Virus record (IMG/VR): IMGVR_UViG_3300031658_000009
Span: 1-58,012 of that record
Source of the DNA: a virus
Length of the DNA: 58,012 bases
Direction: 5' to 3' (one strand)
A model generated the notes under the pieces. That model saw only the letters and a program-made list of their open reading frames with translations, had not been told where the DNA came from and made no database searches. Below, in pieces: positions 24,551 to 32,427 of this stretch. Both the position numbers and the translations under genes were made by a program. The first letter of the stretch is position 1, and every line of letters starts with the position of its first letter.

Positions 24551-25081
24551 ATGAGTAATACATACCAGTTTAAAACAACAAACATCAAAGGGAAGCAATA
24601 CGTTGAGGTAAATCAACGTGTTAAAGCATTCAGACTATTAAGTGAGTACAGCGGGTACACTCTTCGTACTGATGTAATACAGTTAGATCCCGAGTCTTGT
24701 GTAATTCAAGCAACCATACGGGATAAAAATGAAGTCATTGTCGCTCAAGGCATGGCTCAAGAAGATAAGAGTTCTTCACGTATCAATCAAACATCTTACA
24801 TAGAGAATTGTGAAACATCCGCCATAGGTAGAGCACTTGGGTTCCTAGGTATAGGTATAGAGACATCCATAGCAACGGCCGATGAAGTAGGTATGGCAAT
24901 CGCTAAACAAGATGCTCCAGTACCTAAGGAAAGCCTTAATGAGATATTCAAAAGTAGTGTTGAGTATATCAAAGGAGGTTCCAACAAACCACAACGTGCA
25001 GAAAGACTGTCTCAGATTAAGACAAAGTACGGGAGTACATTGACTAAGAGTCAGTTAGAAAAACTAGACAAGTTATTATGA
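24551..25081 (+). CDS. Candidate single-strand annealing recombinase (ERF/Sak-like)
   Basis: This is a 176-residue protein from ATG 24551 (MSNTYQFKTTNIKGKQYVEV). The early part, YVEVNQRVKAFRLLSEY, and the hallmark CETSAIGRALGFLGIG near residue 92 occur in phage annealing-type proteins encoded next to exonucleases. The next gene, overlapping by 4 bases, is a RecB-like nuclease, and an SSB-like gene follows, so the trio forms a recombination module. Start 24551 follows a possible -7 box in TTATTATTGTATC. Assignment to a named SSAP family is not certain. Confidence 0.55.
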   Translation: MSNTYQFKTTNIKGKQYVEVNQRVKAFRLLSEYSGYTLRTDVIQLDPESCVIQATIRDKNEVIVAQGMAQEDKSSSRINQTSYIENCETSAIGRALGFLGIGIETSIATADEVGMAIAKQDAPVPKESLNEIFKSSVEYIKGGSNKPQRAERLSQIKTKYGSTLTKSQLEKLDKLL

Positions 25082-25857
25082 CTGATCAATGGTTTCAATC
25101 CTTAGTCGATAAGACTGGAAAGAAGTATCTCTCTTACTCCTCTATTAAGTTAGCACTTCAAGACATAGCGCTGTTTGAGTTATACATGCAGGGTAAACTA
25201 AAGAAGACATCCCAAGCCTTAACATTCGGTAGCGCTTATGATTGCTTATTGTTTACACCCGAGTTGTTTGATGATCAATTCCACGTACTGGATGATAAGC
25301 AGATTATACTTGAGGTAGGCGGCAAGAATCCACGTGTAACCAAAAGGTATAAAGAATGGAGAGATGCTGAGATTGAAAGTGTAGGTAATAAAGAACTAGT
25401 TACCGAAGCAGATTACACTCAGTGTATAGACATGATCACAAGACTTGATGATAGTGGCGTACGTTCAATATACTTAGAGGGTAAATTTCAAGTAGAGTTT
25501 CTTCAAGAGATAGACTTTGATGGCATAAAGGTGCCAGTACGTGGGTTCTTAGATACTCTAGGAGATGGATTCATTTCAGATTCAAAATCATCACGAAGCA
25601 TTAAGGGATTCTCAAGAGATGTGATCGCTTATGGCTACGATATTCAAGCATACATATACTCTCAAGCCTTTGGGCTTAAGGATTTTTACTGGGTAGTACA
25701 AGAAAAGTCTTACCCGTATTTGCCAGCAGTATATAAAGCATCCGAAGAAACCCTGGACTTCGGTAAAAAGAAGGTTGCTCGGGCACTCAACATAATCAAA
25801 TCGCATTATGAAGAAAGCAAGACAGCCAGTCATTTTTTTATTTCAGGGGAAATTTAA
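25078..25857 (+). CDS. PD-(D/E)XK exonuclease, RecB-like
   Basis: This 259-residue protein has an N-terminal YLSYSSIKLALQDIALFELY segment typical of RecE/Cas4-type phage nucleases. The catalytic core shows VRGFLDTLGDGFISDSKSS (Asp ... Asp-x-Lys) followed by the YGYDIQAYIYSQAFG helix carrying the Q-x3-Y motif of RecB-family nucleases. It probably resects DNA ends for the annealing protein encoded just upstream. Confidence 0.75.
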   Translation: MTDQWFQSLVDKTGKKYLSYSSIKLALQDIALFELYMQGKLKKTSQALTFGSAYDCLLFTPELFDDQFHVLDDKQIILEVGGKNPRVTKRYKEWRDAEIESVGNKELVTEADYTQCIDMITRLDDSGVRSIYLEGKFQVEFLQEIDFDGIKVPVRGFLDTLGDGFISDSKSSRSIKGFSRDVIAYGYDIQAYIYSQAFGLKDFYWVVQEKSYPYLPAVYKASEETLDFGKKKVARALNIIKSHYEESKTASHFFISGEI

Positions 25858-25868
25858 TCTTAATTGAT

Positions 25869-26165
25869 ATGGATCAAGAAAAGAAGGACATCTACATTGG
25901 ATTTGTAGGTGACAAGAAAGAGTACGACAGCGGTGTCGTGAAGTATGACATCTCTTTTAAAGAGGCTCAACTAGAAGAGTTGAAGAAGTATGTTACCCAA
26001 TCGGGTAATGTAAACATGGACTTTGTTATTAAGTCGGATGGCAATGCATTCTTATCGACGTTCAACCCAAGAGCGCCGAAGAATCAGATGTATGCTAAGA
26101 ACGAGCAGAACACAACAGTTGCGGCAGCAGATGCGGCCAAGGCAGGTGCTGATCTACCGTTTTAA
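25869..26165 (+). CDS. SSB-like single-strand DNA-binding protein candidate
   Basis: This 98-residue protein has a beta-rich body (KKDIYIGFVGDKKEYDSGVV, then 'YDISFKEAQLEEL') and a flexible Ala-rich linker, ending in ADLPF. The acidic-hydrophobic -DLPF tip mimics the -DDIPF C-terminus by which bacterial SSB recruits partner proteins. Its place after the nuclease gene and before the replication genes supports this role. The OB fold itself is not provable by eye. Confidence 0.5.
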   Translation: MDQEKKDIYIGFVGDKKEYDSGVVKYDISFKEAQLEELKKYVTQSGNVNMDFVIKSDGNAFLSTFNPRAPKNQMYAKNEQNTTVAAADAAKAGADLPF

Positions 26166-26179
26166 TTAATTAAGAAAGT

Positions 26180-26232
26180 GGGGTGTCCTTTGATGGCTTT
26201 GAGCGCTGTTAATTAAAGGCGCCCCCTTTTTT
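26180..26232 (+). terminator. Rho-independent terminator-like hairpin after the SSB-like gene
   Basis: GGGGTG-CCTTT pairs with AAAGG-CGCCCC (about 11 bp with one bulged T), followed by a run of T. The loop contains AGCGCTGTTA, one copy of the dispersed CGCTGTT motif. It may also act as an attenuator within the early operon. Confidence 0.5.
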
Positions 26233-26249
26233 AAACTAACACTATTAAT

Positions 26250-26453
26250 ATGGCAGGTAATTTCGGTGACGTAAGTCAAAGTAGTAACAGAGTCCTAGAC
26301 AAAGGACCTAAGAGGTATACTATTACTTTTAATAAGAGAAAAAAAAGATGGCAACTAAAAAAAAGAAACTCAATAGTGTTCAGCGCTACGGAGAAAAAGG
26401 ACGTGGATTTTTGGTACAAGGAAGTGATCAGCAAGAATTGTCTAATATTTTAA
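26250..26453 (+). CDS. Small DUF2188-like protein, 67 aa
   Basis: KRYTITFNKRKKRWQLKKRN, then 'SIVFSATEKKDVDFWYKEV', follows the DUF2188 pattern of a strand, Trp, basic strand, then 'FxTKxEA'-like helix. It overlaps the methyltransferase gene (26348) by 106 bases in another frame. Two A-AAA-AAA heptamers lie in the overlap. Either both genes are real or the methyltransferase starts later. Confidence 0.45.
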   Translation: MAGNFGDVSQSSNRVLDKGPKRYTITFNKRKKRWQLKKRNSIVFSATEKKDVDFWYKEVISKNCLIF

Positions 26454-27001
26454 AGGACACAAAATACTTTGTTGAAATAGGTAGTTGTGACTTTGATACT
26501 TTAAACGATCAACTGGCTACGAAAGGATGGAGCGGAGTTGTTGTTGAACCAATCAAAAAATACTTAGACAATCTAACGAAGAGACCTAATGTGACGTACA
26601 TAAATTGCGCTGTTGACTTTAAGAGAGGTCAGCGTAACATGGATGTGTTTAAAGATGAGTACGTAAACGAAGACAAGGACTTTGCAGGGATGACTTCTTT
26701 TAGTGAGAGAATACTTCCAGTGAATGTCAATAAGGTAGTCAAGCAGATGATACCTACCATTACATATAACGATGTCCTATCCATGAGTAAGGTGCCATGT
26801 ATAGATTATCTGAAAATTGATACAGAAGGTAACGATTTAGTTATACTTAAGACCATTGACTTTAACACACCACAGCGCCCTCGTTTTATTAAGACTGAGC
26901 ACAAGTACTGTGACAGTATAGCGATGCGTGAGTTACTGGAAAGCAACGGATATCTTGTTTACTCAGAGAGCAGTGACATGTACGCAATAGATAGATTGTG
27001 A
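26348..27001 (+). CDS. FkbM-family methyltransferase
   Basis: This 217-residue protein has a core starting at YFVEIGSCDFDTLNDQLATK, a SAM-binding strand-loop of the FkbM type. Then come GVVVEPIKKYLDNL, a mid-region with NCAVDF, and the diagnostic CIDYLKIDTEGNDLVILKTI. FkbM enzymes O-methylate sugars and other small molecules. The first 35 residues overlap another frame and may not be translated, or may be reached by frameshifting. The substrate is unknown; a glycan on a phage or host surface would fit the glycosyltransferases elsewhere in the genome. Confidence 0.75.
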   Translation: MATKKKKLNSVQRYGEKGRGFLVQGSDQQELSNILKDTKYFVEIGSCDFDTLNDQLATKGWSGVVVEPIKKYLDNLTKRPNVTYINCAVDFKRGQRNMDVFKDEYVNEDKDFAGMTSFSERILPVNVNKVVKQMIPTITYNDVLSMSKVPCIDYLKIDTEGNDLVILKTIDFNTPQRPRFIKTEHKYCDSIAMRELLESNGYLVYSESSDMYAIDRL

Positions 27002-27126
27002 TGAGTCAGATGAAACAATTCCTACGCATTGCAAACGCAAGATTAAAAAAGATATACAAGAACAAAGAACAGAGAAGAGCATGGGCTTCTAAGATGTATG
27101 TTCGATGGCTTGACAGAAAGAATTAG
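27001..27126 (+). CDS. Small basic protein, 41 aa
   Basis: The frame from ATG 27001 to TAG 27126 reads MSQMKQFLRIANARLKKIYK ... WLDRKN. It is very basic and helical, and the start overlaps the previous TGA (TGATG). Possibly nucleic-acid binding. Confidence 0.45.
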   Translation: MSQMKQFLRIANARLKKIYKNKEQRRAWASKMYVRWLDRKN

Positions 27127-27250
27127 TTAATACAAGACAAGAGGAATCTTTACTAATTTTAATTAATAAGGGGTTTATGTTTTACGCACAGCGACATGCT
27201 ATCCCGGGATAGGTGATCGTTACCCGTTCCTTTTGTTAAGTAGGAATGCA

Positions 27251-27337
27251 TTGGAAGAAGCAGGTTATCTTAAACTAATCCCTTGTAGGGAAACACTTTA
27301 GGTTAAATACGCCCTGACTTCTCCCGTGCTTCTCCAA
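27251..27337 (+). ncRNA. Structured RNA-like element 6
   Basis: The outer strands TTGGAAGAAGCA (27251-27262) and TGCTTCTCCAA (27327-27337) pair over 11 bp with one bulged A. Inside, TCCC-TTGTA-GGGA (27279-27291) is extended by AAACTAA/TTAGGTT. A perfect palindrome, CTATCCCGGGATAG, lies about 50 bases upstream. There is no gene in 27127-27425. Confidence 0.4.
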
Positions 27338-27345
27338 ATATATAA

Positions 27346-27400
27346 GCGAGGTGGATGTACTAATATTATTAGTCTTTACTTGGGGAAGTATCCACCTTGC
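27346..27400 (+). ncRNA. Three-way-junction RNA-like element 5
   Basis: The outer stem is GCGAGGTGGA (27346-27355) with TCCACCTTGC (27391-27400), including one G-T pair. Hairpin ACTAAT-ATT-ATTAGT (27359-27373) and hairpin TACTT-GGGG-AAGTA (27377-27390) fill the inside, the second abutting the 3' strand. It is followed by TTTT. The topology matches elements 1-3. Confidence 0.5.
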
Positions 27401-27425
27401 TTTTAACCTTTAACACCAAAGAGAG

Positions 27426-27533
27426 ATGATAGCAATCGTAATTATACTAATCATGGCGGTAACTCTTATAAGAAGAGAGTACTTAATGATCAGAGATATA
27501 AAAAGAAAAACAAATCGTTACAAAAAGAATTAA
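27426..27533 (+). CDS. Small membrane-anchored basic peptide, 35 aa
   Basis: From ATG 27426 to TAA 27533: a hydrophobic N-terminus, MIAIVIILIMAVTLI, then a highly basic tail (KRKTNRYKKN). It is a single-pass membrane peptide by appearance. It sits between the RNA-like elements and the next early gene. Confidence 0.4.
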   Translation: MIAIVIILIMAVTLIRREYLMIRDIKRKTNRYKKN

Positions 27534-27538
27534 GCCAT

Positions 27539-27754
27539 ATGAAAAAATGTAAGTCCGTTAGCAGAAGCGGGATGTGTAAAGAAGTACAGGTTTATGTGGA
27601 CAGAAGATTAGAGTTGTTGAGTTTACTCCATGCTTCTGATGGCACAAAGAGTAAGCATGATCCAGGAGATAAACTTTCATCACTAGTAGGGGGATTGCTA
27701 AAAGAGATAGAAGAAGTTGCTCCAAATTATTACAAGCAAATAAAGATAGACTGA
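27539..27754 (+). CDS. Hypothetical protein, 71 aa
   Basis: MKKCKSVSRSGMCKEVQVYV, then a helical region. The family is unknown. It lies directly before the DnaA-domain gene with a one-base gap and is probably cotranscribed with the replication genes. Confidence 0.5.
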   Translation: MKKCKSVSRSGMCKEVQVYVDRRLELLSLLHASDGTKSKHDPGDKLSSLVGGLLKEIEEVAPNYYKQIKID

Positions 27755-27755
27755 A

Positions 27756-28310
27756 ATGAAAAGAGCAATAGATTACTATACAGTATTAAAGGCTGAGAAT
27801 GAAAACATAATTAATATTGCATTAAAAGTGTTTTGTGATTTAAATAATATTCATGACCCATCTGTATTAAAAAATAAGGGTAGACAAAGACTACACGTAG
27901 ATACAAGAACTCTTGTGTGGTGTTTCCTAAGGGCCAATACATCAATGGGCACCATAAGTCTTGCTAGGTTATTCAATAGAGATCACACTACGTTTTTACA
28001 TTCACAAAAATCACACTTAAGAAATTTAGAGATTTTTAAAGGCGATAGGTATGTGAATCCTGAATACGCTAGGAAGTGGGAAGAAGGTATTCAAAACATA
28101 GCAACCATCGTTAAGAAGGAAGGTGTGGATGCAGGTAAATTAAGATACAAACTTGTTATCTACGCGGATTCTCCAATAAACTTCAAGAACCACGTCGTAG
28201 TAAACGTATGCGATCTACAGAACTTAGTTCAGCAGGATCTACAAGATTGGCAAAACGAAATACTAGCAAGAGAATTAAAAGTTGTAATCGATAGACTGGC
28301 TGAGATATGA
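27756..28310 (+). CDS. DnaA domain IV-like origin-binding protein
   Basis: This 184-residue protein has residues about 45-95 (VDTRTLVWCFLRANTSMGTI, then 'SLARLFNRDHTTFLHSQK') matching the DnaA C-terminal DNA-binding domain, including the signature RDHTTFLH. No AAA+ ATPase domain is present. It probably recognises DnaA-box-like sites at the phage origin or interferes with host initiation. It precedes the primase-helicase gene in the same operon, overlapping the following gene by 4 bases. Confidence 0.65.
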   Translation: MKRAIDYYTVLKAENENIINIALKVFCDLNNIHDPSVLKNKGRQRLHVDTRTLVWCFLRANTSMGTISLARLFNRDHTTFLHSQKSHLRNLEIFKGDRYVNPEYARKWEEGIQNIATIVKKEGVDAGKLRYKLVIYADSPINFKNHVVVNVCDLQNLVQQDLQDWQNEILARELKVVIDRLAEI

Positions 28311-28591
28311 GTCAAGGTCAAGACATCTTCTACTATGTAGTAAATGTTATTTACCAAAGAAAGATCGGGAAAAAAATGTATCCGCTTAAAGGATACGAAC
28401 TTACATGCGTTAGTAGAGCAAAGAACATGAGGGACTTAAACAAAGATAATAATACTTTGTATTTTTTGGAGAAACAGATGTCAACCAATGCTAAGAAACT
28501 TAACTTCCGTGTCTCTAAAATTCTTTCTCAAAAGAAAATAGGGCATTCATTATTCCACAAAGAAAGTACATACACTGATGAGTTCAAATGA
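28307..28591 (+). CDS. Hypothetical basic protein, 94 aa
   Basis: Lys-rich alpha/beta protein (YVVNVIYQRKIGKKMYPLKG) between the DnaA-domain and primase-helicase genes, overlapping both. The family is not recognised. A replication accessory role is only positional inference. Confidence 0.5.
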   Translation: MSQGQDIFYYVVNVIYQRKIGKKMYPLKGYELTCVSRAKNMRDLNKDNNTLYFLEKQMSTNAKKLNFRVSKILSQKKIGHSLFHKESTYTDEFK

Positions 28592-30368
28592 TACGATTAC
28601 AATATTCTCTTCGATCACAAATATCGATGACCCACATTATATAACCTTAGACAAAGCATTAGATAGAATCAGAGAGGGTAAGTCAAAGCCCAAGGTGGAT
28701 GAAGTTAGGGCTGGAGACAGCGCTGTTAAAAAGACTTTGCCAGTTGCTTTGTTCTCAGGGGTATTCACTGGAAGAAGAGACAATGATATCAAGGGACATA
28801 GTGGTTATATTATATTAGACTTTGATCATATAGATGTTGAGGACTATAAGTCTTTACTGGGGACTGATGACAATATACGTGCTTGTTGGACATCACCTAG
28901 TGGGGATGGATTAAAAGCACTAGTCAAGGTATCCAATAGTGAAAGACATAGAGATCATTTCAGAGCACTTCAATCATACTTTGAACGAACGTATGGACTA
29001 GAGGTAGATCCTTCAGGTATCAACGTCTCACGTGCGTGCTTCGAGAGTTATGATCCCGACCTTATAAGTAACGATGGCTCCAAGGTATTTGGTGCTATGC
29101 TTTCTGAGAACACTCAGCATCAAGAAGTTCTTGAAAGAAAATCTTATACTGACTACGATAAAATAGATATTGTAGCACGAATGATACGTAAGGCTCCCGA
29201 CGGAGAGAAGCATACAACTCTTCTTAGAGCGGCTATCTTATGTGGTGGGTACATATCTGCCGGAAGGATGGAAGAGGACGAAGCGATGCGCGTTATGCTT
29301 CGTGAGTTACAGTTACGTGACACAGTTGATGATCTTGAACTCGCGAAGAAGACAATTATAGATGGTGTGCACCAAGGTAAGTCTATGCCTATTCGTGAAA
29401 TCATTGACGATGAGAATACAATACGTAGGGAGATGCGTGTCCTGGATGGTGACATGTCCTTTATCTCTTCAGATGATAGTGACTTAGACTGGATAAATAA
29501 GTTTGCTAATGGACAGATAGAGAAAGGACTAAGCACTGGGTTGCCCGAGTTGGATAACTTCTATTTATTTAAGAAAGAGTTTTGCATTATTAACGGGCAT
29601 AGCAATGTGGGTAAAACTACTATGGCGCTGTATCTTATGGTGGCTGCTTCAGTAAATCATGGATGGCGTTGGATTATATACTCATCTGAGAATCGTACTG
29701 CTGCGGTGAAGATGCGATTAATGGAATTTATAGTTGATATTAAAATAAATGACATGCACTATGAAGAAAGAATTGCTGCGTTTAAATGGGTGAACAAACA
29801 CTTTACGATCATTAGTAATAAGCAGGTGTATTCTTATACTGACCTACTTGTATTTGCTGAGAAACTTATTAGACAAGAAAAATACGAGGGACTATTTATA
29901 GATCCATATAACTCCTTGAAGATGACAATGTCAAAAAACACACAAGTATCTTCTCATGAGTATCATTACGAGGCGGCTTCAGAGATGCTAACCTTTAGTG
30001 TAAAGCACAATATGGCAGTGTGGTTAAACACTCACTCTATTACTGAGGCTCAAAGAACTAAGGGGCCTGACGGACAATCTATTGCTCCCTCTGCTGCAAT
30101 GACTGAAGGCGGTGGTAAGTTTGTAAACCGTGCCGATGTTTTCCTGACATTCCATAGAAAGGTGTCTTCAGGAGACTATGATCTAAGAAGAAGAACAGAG
30201 ATTCACGTACGTAAGCAACGTAATCAAGAGACCGGAGGTCAGCCTACTCCATGGGACGAGCCAATTATATTGGAGATCAACAGCACAAAGACCGGATTCA
30301 GTGGGCTTGCTACTGGTAATAAATGTTTCAAAGCCGCTGCATATAATGTTGCATTATTGGATTTATAG
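28578..30368 (+). CDS. Primase-helicase fusion (BT4734-like primase plus DnaB-type helicase)
   Basis: A 596-residue fusion. The N-terminus (1-175) is VirE-N/BT4734-like: GVFTGRRDNDIKGHSG, IILDFDHIDVEDY with the Asp-x-Asp of archaeo-eukaryotic primases (about 79-86), and ACWTSPSGDGLKALVKV. A helical linker (190-300) follows. The C-terminus is a RecA-fold helicase with Walker A GHSNVGKTT (340-348), a 'YEGLFIDPYNS' Walker B-like strand, and sensor region AVWLNTHSITEAQ. Such proteins unwind DNA and lay down primers. No phage polymerase was found, so host polymerase presumably extends them. Confidence 0.8.
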   Translation: MSSNDTITIFSSITNIDDPHYITLDKALDRIREGKSKPKVDEVRAGDSAVKKTLPVALFSGVFTGRRDNDIKGHSGYIILDFDHIDVEDYKSLLGTDDNIRACWTSPSGDGLKALVKVSNSERHRDHFRALQSYFERTYGLEVDPSGINVSRACFESYDPDLISNDGSKVFGAMLSENTQHQEVLERKSYTDYDKIDIVARMIRKAPDGEKHTTLLRAAILCGGYISAGRMEEDEAMRVMLRELQLRDTVDDLELAKKTIIDGVHQGKSMPIREIIDDENTIRREMRVLDGDMSFISSDDSDLDWINKFANGQIEKGLSTGLPELDNFYLFKKEFCIINGHSNVGKTTMALYLMVAASVNHGWRWIIYSSENRTAAVKMRLMEFIVDIKINDMHYEERIAAFKWVNKHFTIISNKQVYSYTDLLVFAEKLIRQEKYEGLFIDPYNSLKMTMSKNTQVSSHEYHYEAASEMLTFSVKHNMAVWLNTHSITEAQRTKGPDGQSIAPSAAMTEGGGKFVNRADVFLTFHRKVSSGDYDLRRRTEIHVRKQRNQETGGQPTPWDEPIILEINSTKTGFSGLATGNKCFKAAAYNVALLDL

Positions 30369-30382
30369 TATTATATTAAGGC

Positions 30383-30757
30383 ATGAAGGATTACGAAGAA
30401 ATTGTACTACAACTTCCTAAGCCACCGTCACTTAATAAATTCTATAGTGGACGTCACTTTGCTATACGTCAGAAGTATAAAAAAGAATATTGGGAGGCAA
30501 TAGCAGAGGTAATGGAGGGCATGGATAAGTTTCATATGGATAAGATGGAACTACATGTACGATACAATTGCAGGTTCGATGTTGACAATGCTATATGTTG
30601 TAGCAAATTCTTAGCAGATTATCTTCGTAATCACAGTTATATTATGGACGACAGTCCTAAGTTCTTTACTAAGCAATCAACTCAATATGATCCAACGGTA
30701 GAGAAAGATAAGTTTGTTGCAACAATAAAGGGCTATGGATACAAAATCACTGAGTAA
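30383..30757 (+). CDS. rusA: RusA-like Holliday junction resolvase
   Basis: A 124-residue protein. It begins with a 'LPKPPSLNKFY' strand-turn typical of RusA, and the catalytic acidic set is visible as D66 and D68 in RFDVDNA and D89-D90 in YIMDDSPKFF, matching the Asp70/72/91 spacing of E. coli RusA. It cuts branched DNA before packaging or during recombination. The next gene overlaps it by 23 bases. Confidence 0.85.
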   Translation: MKDYEEIVLQLPKPPSLNKFYSGRHFAIRQKYKKEYWEAIAEVMEGMDKFHMDKMELHVRYNCRFDVDNAICCSKFLADYLRNHSYIMDDSPKFFTKQSTQYDPTVEKDKFVATIKGYGYKITE

Positions 30758-30959
30758 AATCTACTTCCTAGCAACCAGTCGAATGCACGATGCATCTACT
30801 GAGTTGTACGAGAGTCTACATGACTCCTCAGGAAACCCACGTTCAGATGCTGAACGATTACACAATACAATTAGAAAGTATAAACGAGATATTGATTCAG
30901 AGTTTGATATGATTCGCTCTGTGTTACTAGAGTTCTATGATGACACTGATTTATCTTGA
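30735..30959 (+). CDS. Hypothetical helical protein, 74 aa
   Basis: Charged helices (LHNTIRKYKRDIDSEFDMIR). The family is unknown. It overlaps RusA by 23 bases and the glycosyltransferase by 23 bases, so it is coupled to both. Confidence 0.5.
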   Translation: MDTKSLSKIYFLATSRMHDASTELYESLHDSSGNPRSDAERLHNTIRKYKRDIDSEFDMIRSVLLEFYDDTDLS

Positions 30960-31902
30960 TGGATTAAACGGTATTAATTATCACAGATTAATGACTCCGT
31001 TTTTAAGACTTAAAGCAGAAGAAGGATTGGAGATTCATTTCTTTGAGGACTTTAACGAGTTGAAAGACTGGGATTTATCTACGGTAAAAAACCTTGTAGT
31101 CTCAAGAAGGTGTAGTGTATCTAATCATAAGGAATTCAAGAAGTACTTAGTAGACAATGACATTAAGTTAATTCTAGATAATGACGACTACTGGAATCTT
31201 CCTAAGCATAATCCAGCACACGATTACTACAAGAATGTAGAAGGTCCAAACATCAAGGCAACAATTAAGATTGCTGATGAGATATGGTCCCCCTCTAAAT
31301 ACCTTATTAAGATAATGAGGAAGATCAACAGCAAGCCTATCTATAGGCTTATCCCTAACACTATATACGAGAATGAAAAACAATGGGCGGATCCACAGAA
31401 GGATGCAAGCCCAGAGTTAAAGGTTAGATTTGGATACGTAGGTGCTAATGGTCATCAAAAAGATTTAGATCGTATGGGTATGACCTTTGAGGATCATGAG
31501 TTGTACTCTATGAATCTTATGGATTACCCAGAAAGATTAAAGGCTAAGTATAGAATGAATCCCGTAGACATTACACAGTATGCGCATCTATATAAGTACT
31601 TTGATGTATCGCTGTCTCCATTAGAGAACACTATATTCAATCGATGTAAGTCAGAACTAAAGGTCGTTGAGGCAGGGTATACGAAGACAGCGATCATCGC
31701 TAGTGCAGAGAGTCCATACAAAGAGCACATAATACATAATGAAACCGGTATACTGTGCAAGACAAGGGCAGACTGGAGAAGGGAAGTCAAAGCAATGACG
31801 TTACCTAAGGCTTGGAGACTAGCCAACAATCTGTATGAGTATGTGAAAGAGCACTACGATCTATCTACTATAAACAAAGAAAGACTAAAAGGATTGTCGT
31901 GA
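30937..31902 (+). CDS. GT4-like glycosyltransferase, 321 aa
   Basis: A GT-B-type protein. The N-terminal domain has DGLNGINYHRLMTPFLRL and a 'LILDNDDYW' acidic strand. The C-terminal domain has VRFGYVGANGHQKDLDRM and the donor-binding segment SLSPLENTIFNRCKSELKVV with 'EAGYTKTAIIAS'. It resembles family GT4 enzymes without a fully canonical E-x7-E. Either ATG 30937 or 30940 is the start. Possible acceptors are phage DNA, fibre hydroxylysine glycans or host surface sugars. It is early, unlike the late fusion enzyme at 55516. Confidence 0.7.
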   Translation: MMTLIYLDGLNGINYHRLMTPFLRLKAEEGLEIHFFEDFNELKDWDLSTVKNLVVSRRCSVSNHKEFKKYLVDNDIKLILDNDDYWNLPKHNPAHDYYKNVEGPNIKATIKIADEIWSPSKYLIKIMRKINSKPIYRLIPNTIYENEKQWADPQKDASPELKVRFGYVGANGHQKDLDRMGMTFEDHELYSMNLMDYPERLKAKYRMNPVDITQYAHLYKYFDVSLSPLENTIFNRCKSELKVVEAGYTKTAIIASAESPYKEHIIHNETGILCKTRADWRREVKAMTLPKAWRLANNLYEYVKEHYDLSTINKERLKGLS

Positions 31903-32408
31903 TAAAACTCCCTATACCATCTTACCTAAAGGAATACTCCAATGACTTAACTCTGAAAAGAATTGAGGCAAATAAAATAAGATACGAGGGCACACAGAAA
32001 CAGAGAACTGGGATAAAGAAATCTGTTCTACTAGGAGAGATATCCAGGGAGTATTATACAGAGTACTTAGGGATACTAGGTGAGTTGCTTGTAAGACATT
32101 ACTATGAAGTAACTCCAGAGTATTCTAGATACACAGTGTCTACGCTGTTGAAGCAAACCAAGGACGTTACAGATGATCCTGACATACACGTAATAAAAAA
32201 CAAAGAGACACAAAGAGTAAGTATAAAGACTTGTGAGAATTCGTTTAAAGCAAACAAGTATGCAATGGATAAAGAGTCTTCTGATATCGTTGTGTTTATA
32301 CTGTTCACTTCGCCTGAAGATTACGTTGTAGGCAATTTCAAGCCCGATGAAGTAAGGTCCTGGAAGGTAAGATACGCATACTCACCATATTACGAATCCA
32401 AACCTTAA
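31899..32408 (+). CDS. PD-(D/E)XK-like nuclease, 169 aa
   Basis: The start is GTG 31899, overlapping the previous TGA. GILGELLVRHYYEVTPEY supplies the first acidic residue, and DDPDIHVIKNKETQRVSIKT gives Asp followed by S-I-K, a permissive form of the (D/E)xK motif. The overall order fits a restriction-endonuclease-like fold. It may degrade host DNA or act in recombination. Confidence 0.5.
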   Translation: MIKLPIPSYLKEYSNDLTLKRIEANKIRYEGTQKQRTGIKKSVLLGEISREYYTEYLGILGELLVRHYYEVTPEYSRYTVSTLLKQTKDVTDDPDIHVIKNKETQRVSIKTCENSFKANKYAMDKESSDIVVFILFTSPEDYVVGNFKPDEVRSWKVRYAYSPYYESKP

Positions 32409-32427
32409 TCAAGGTATTTTGTATCTT

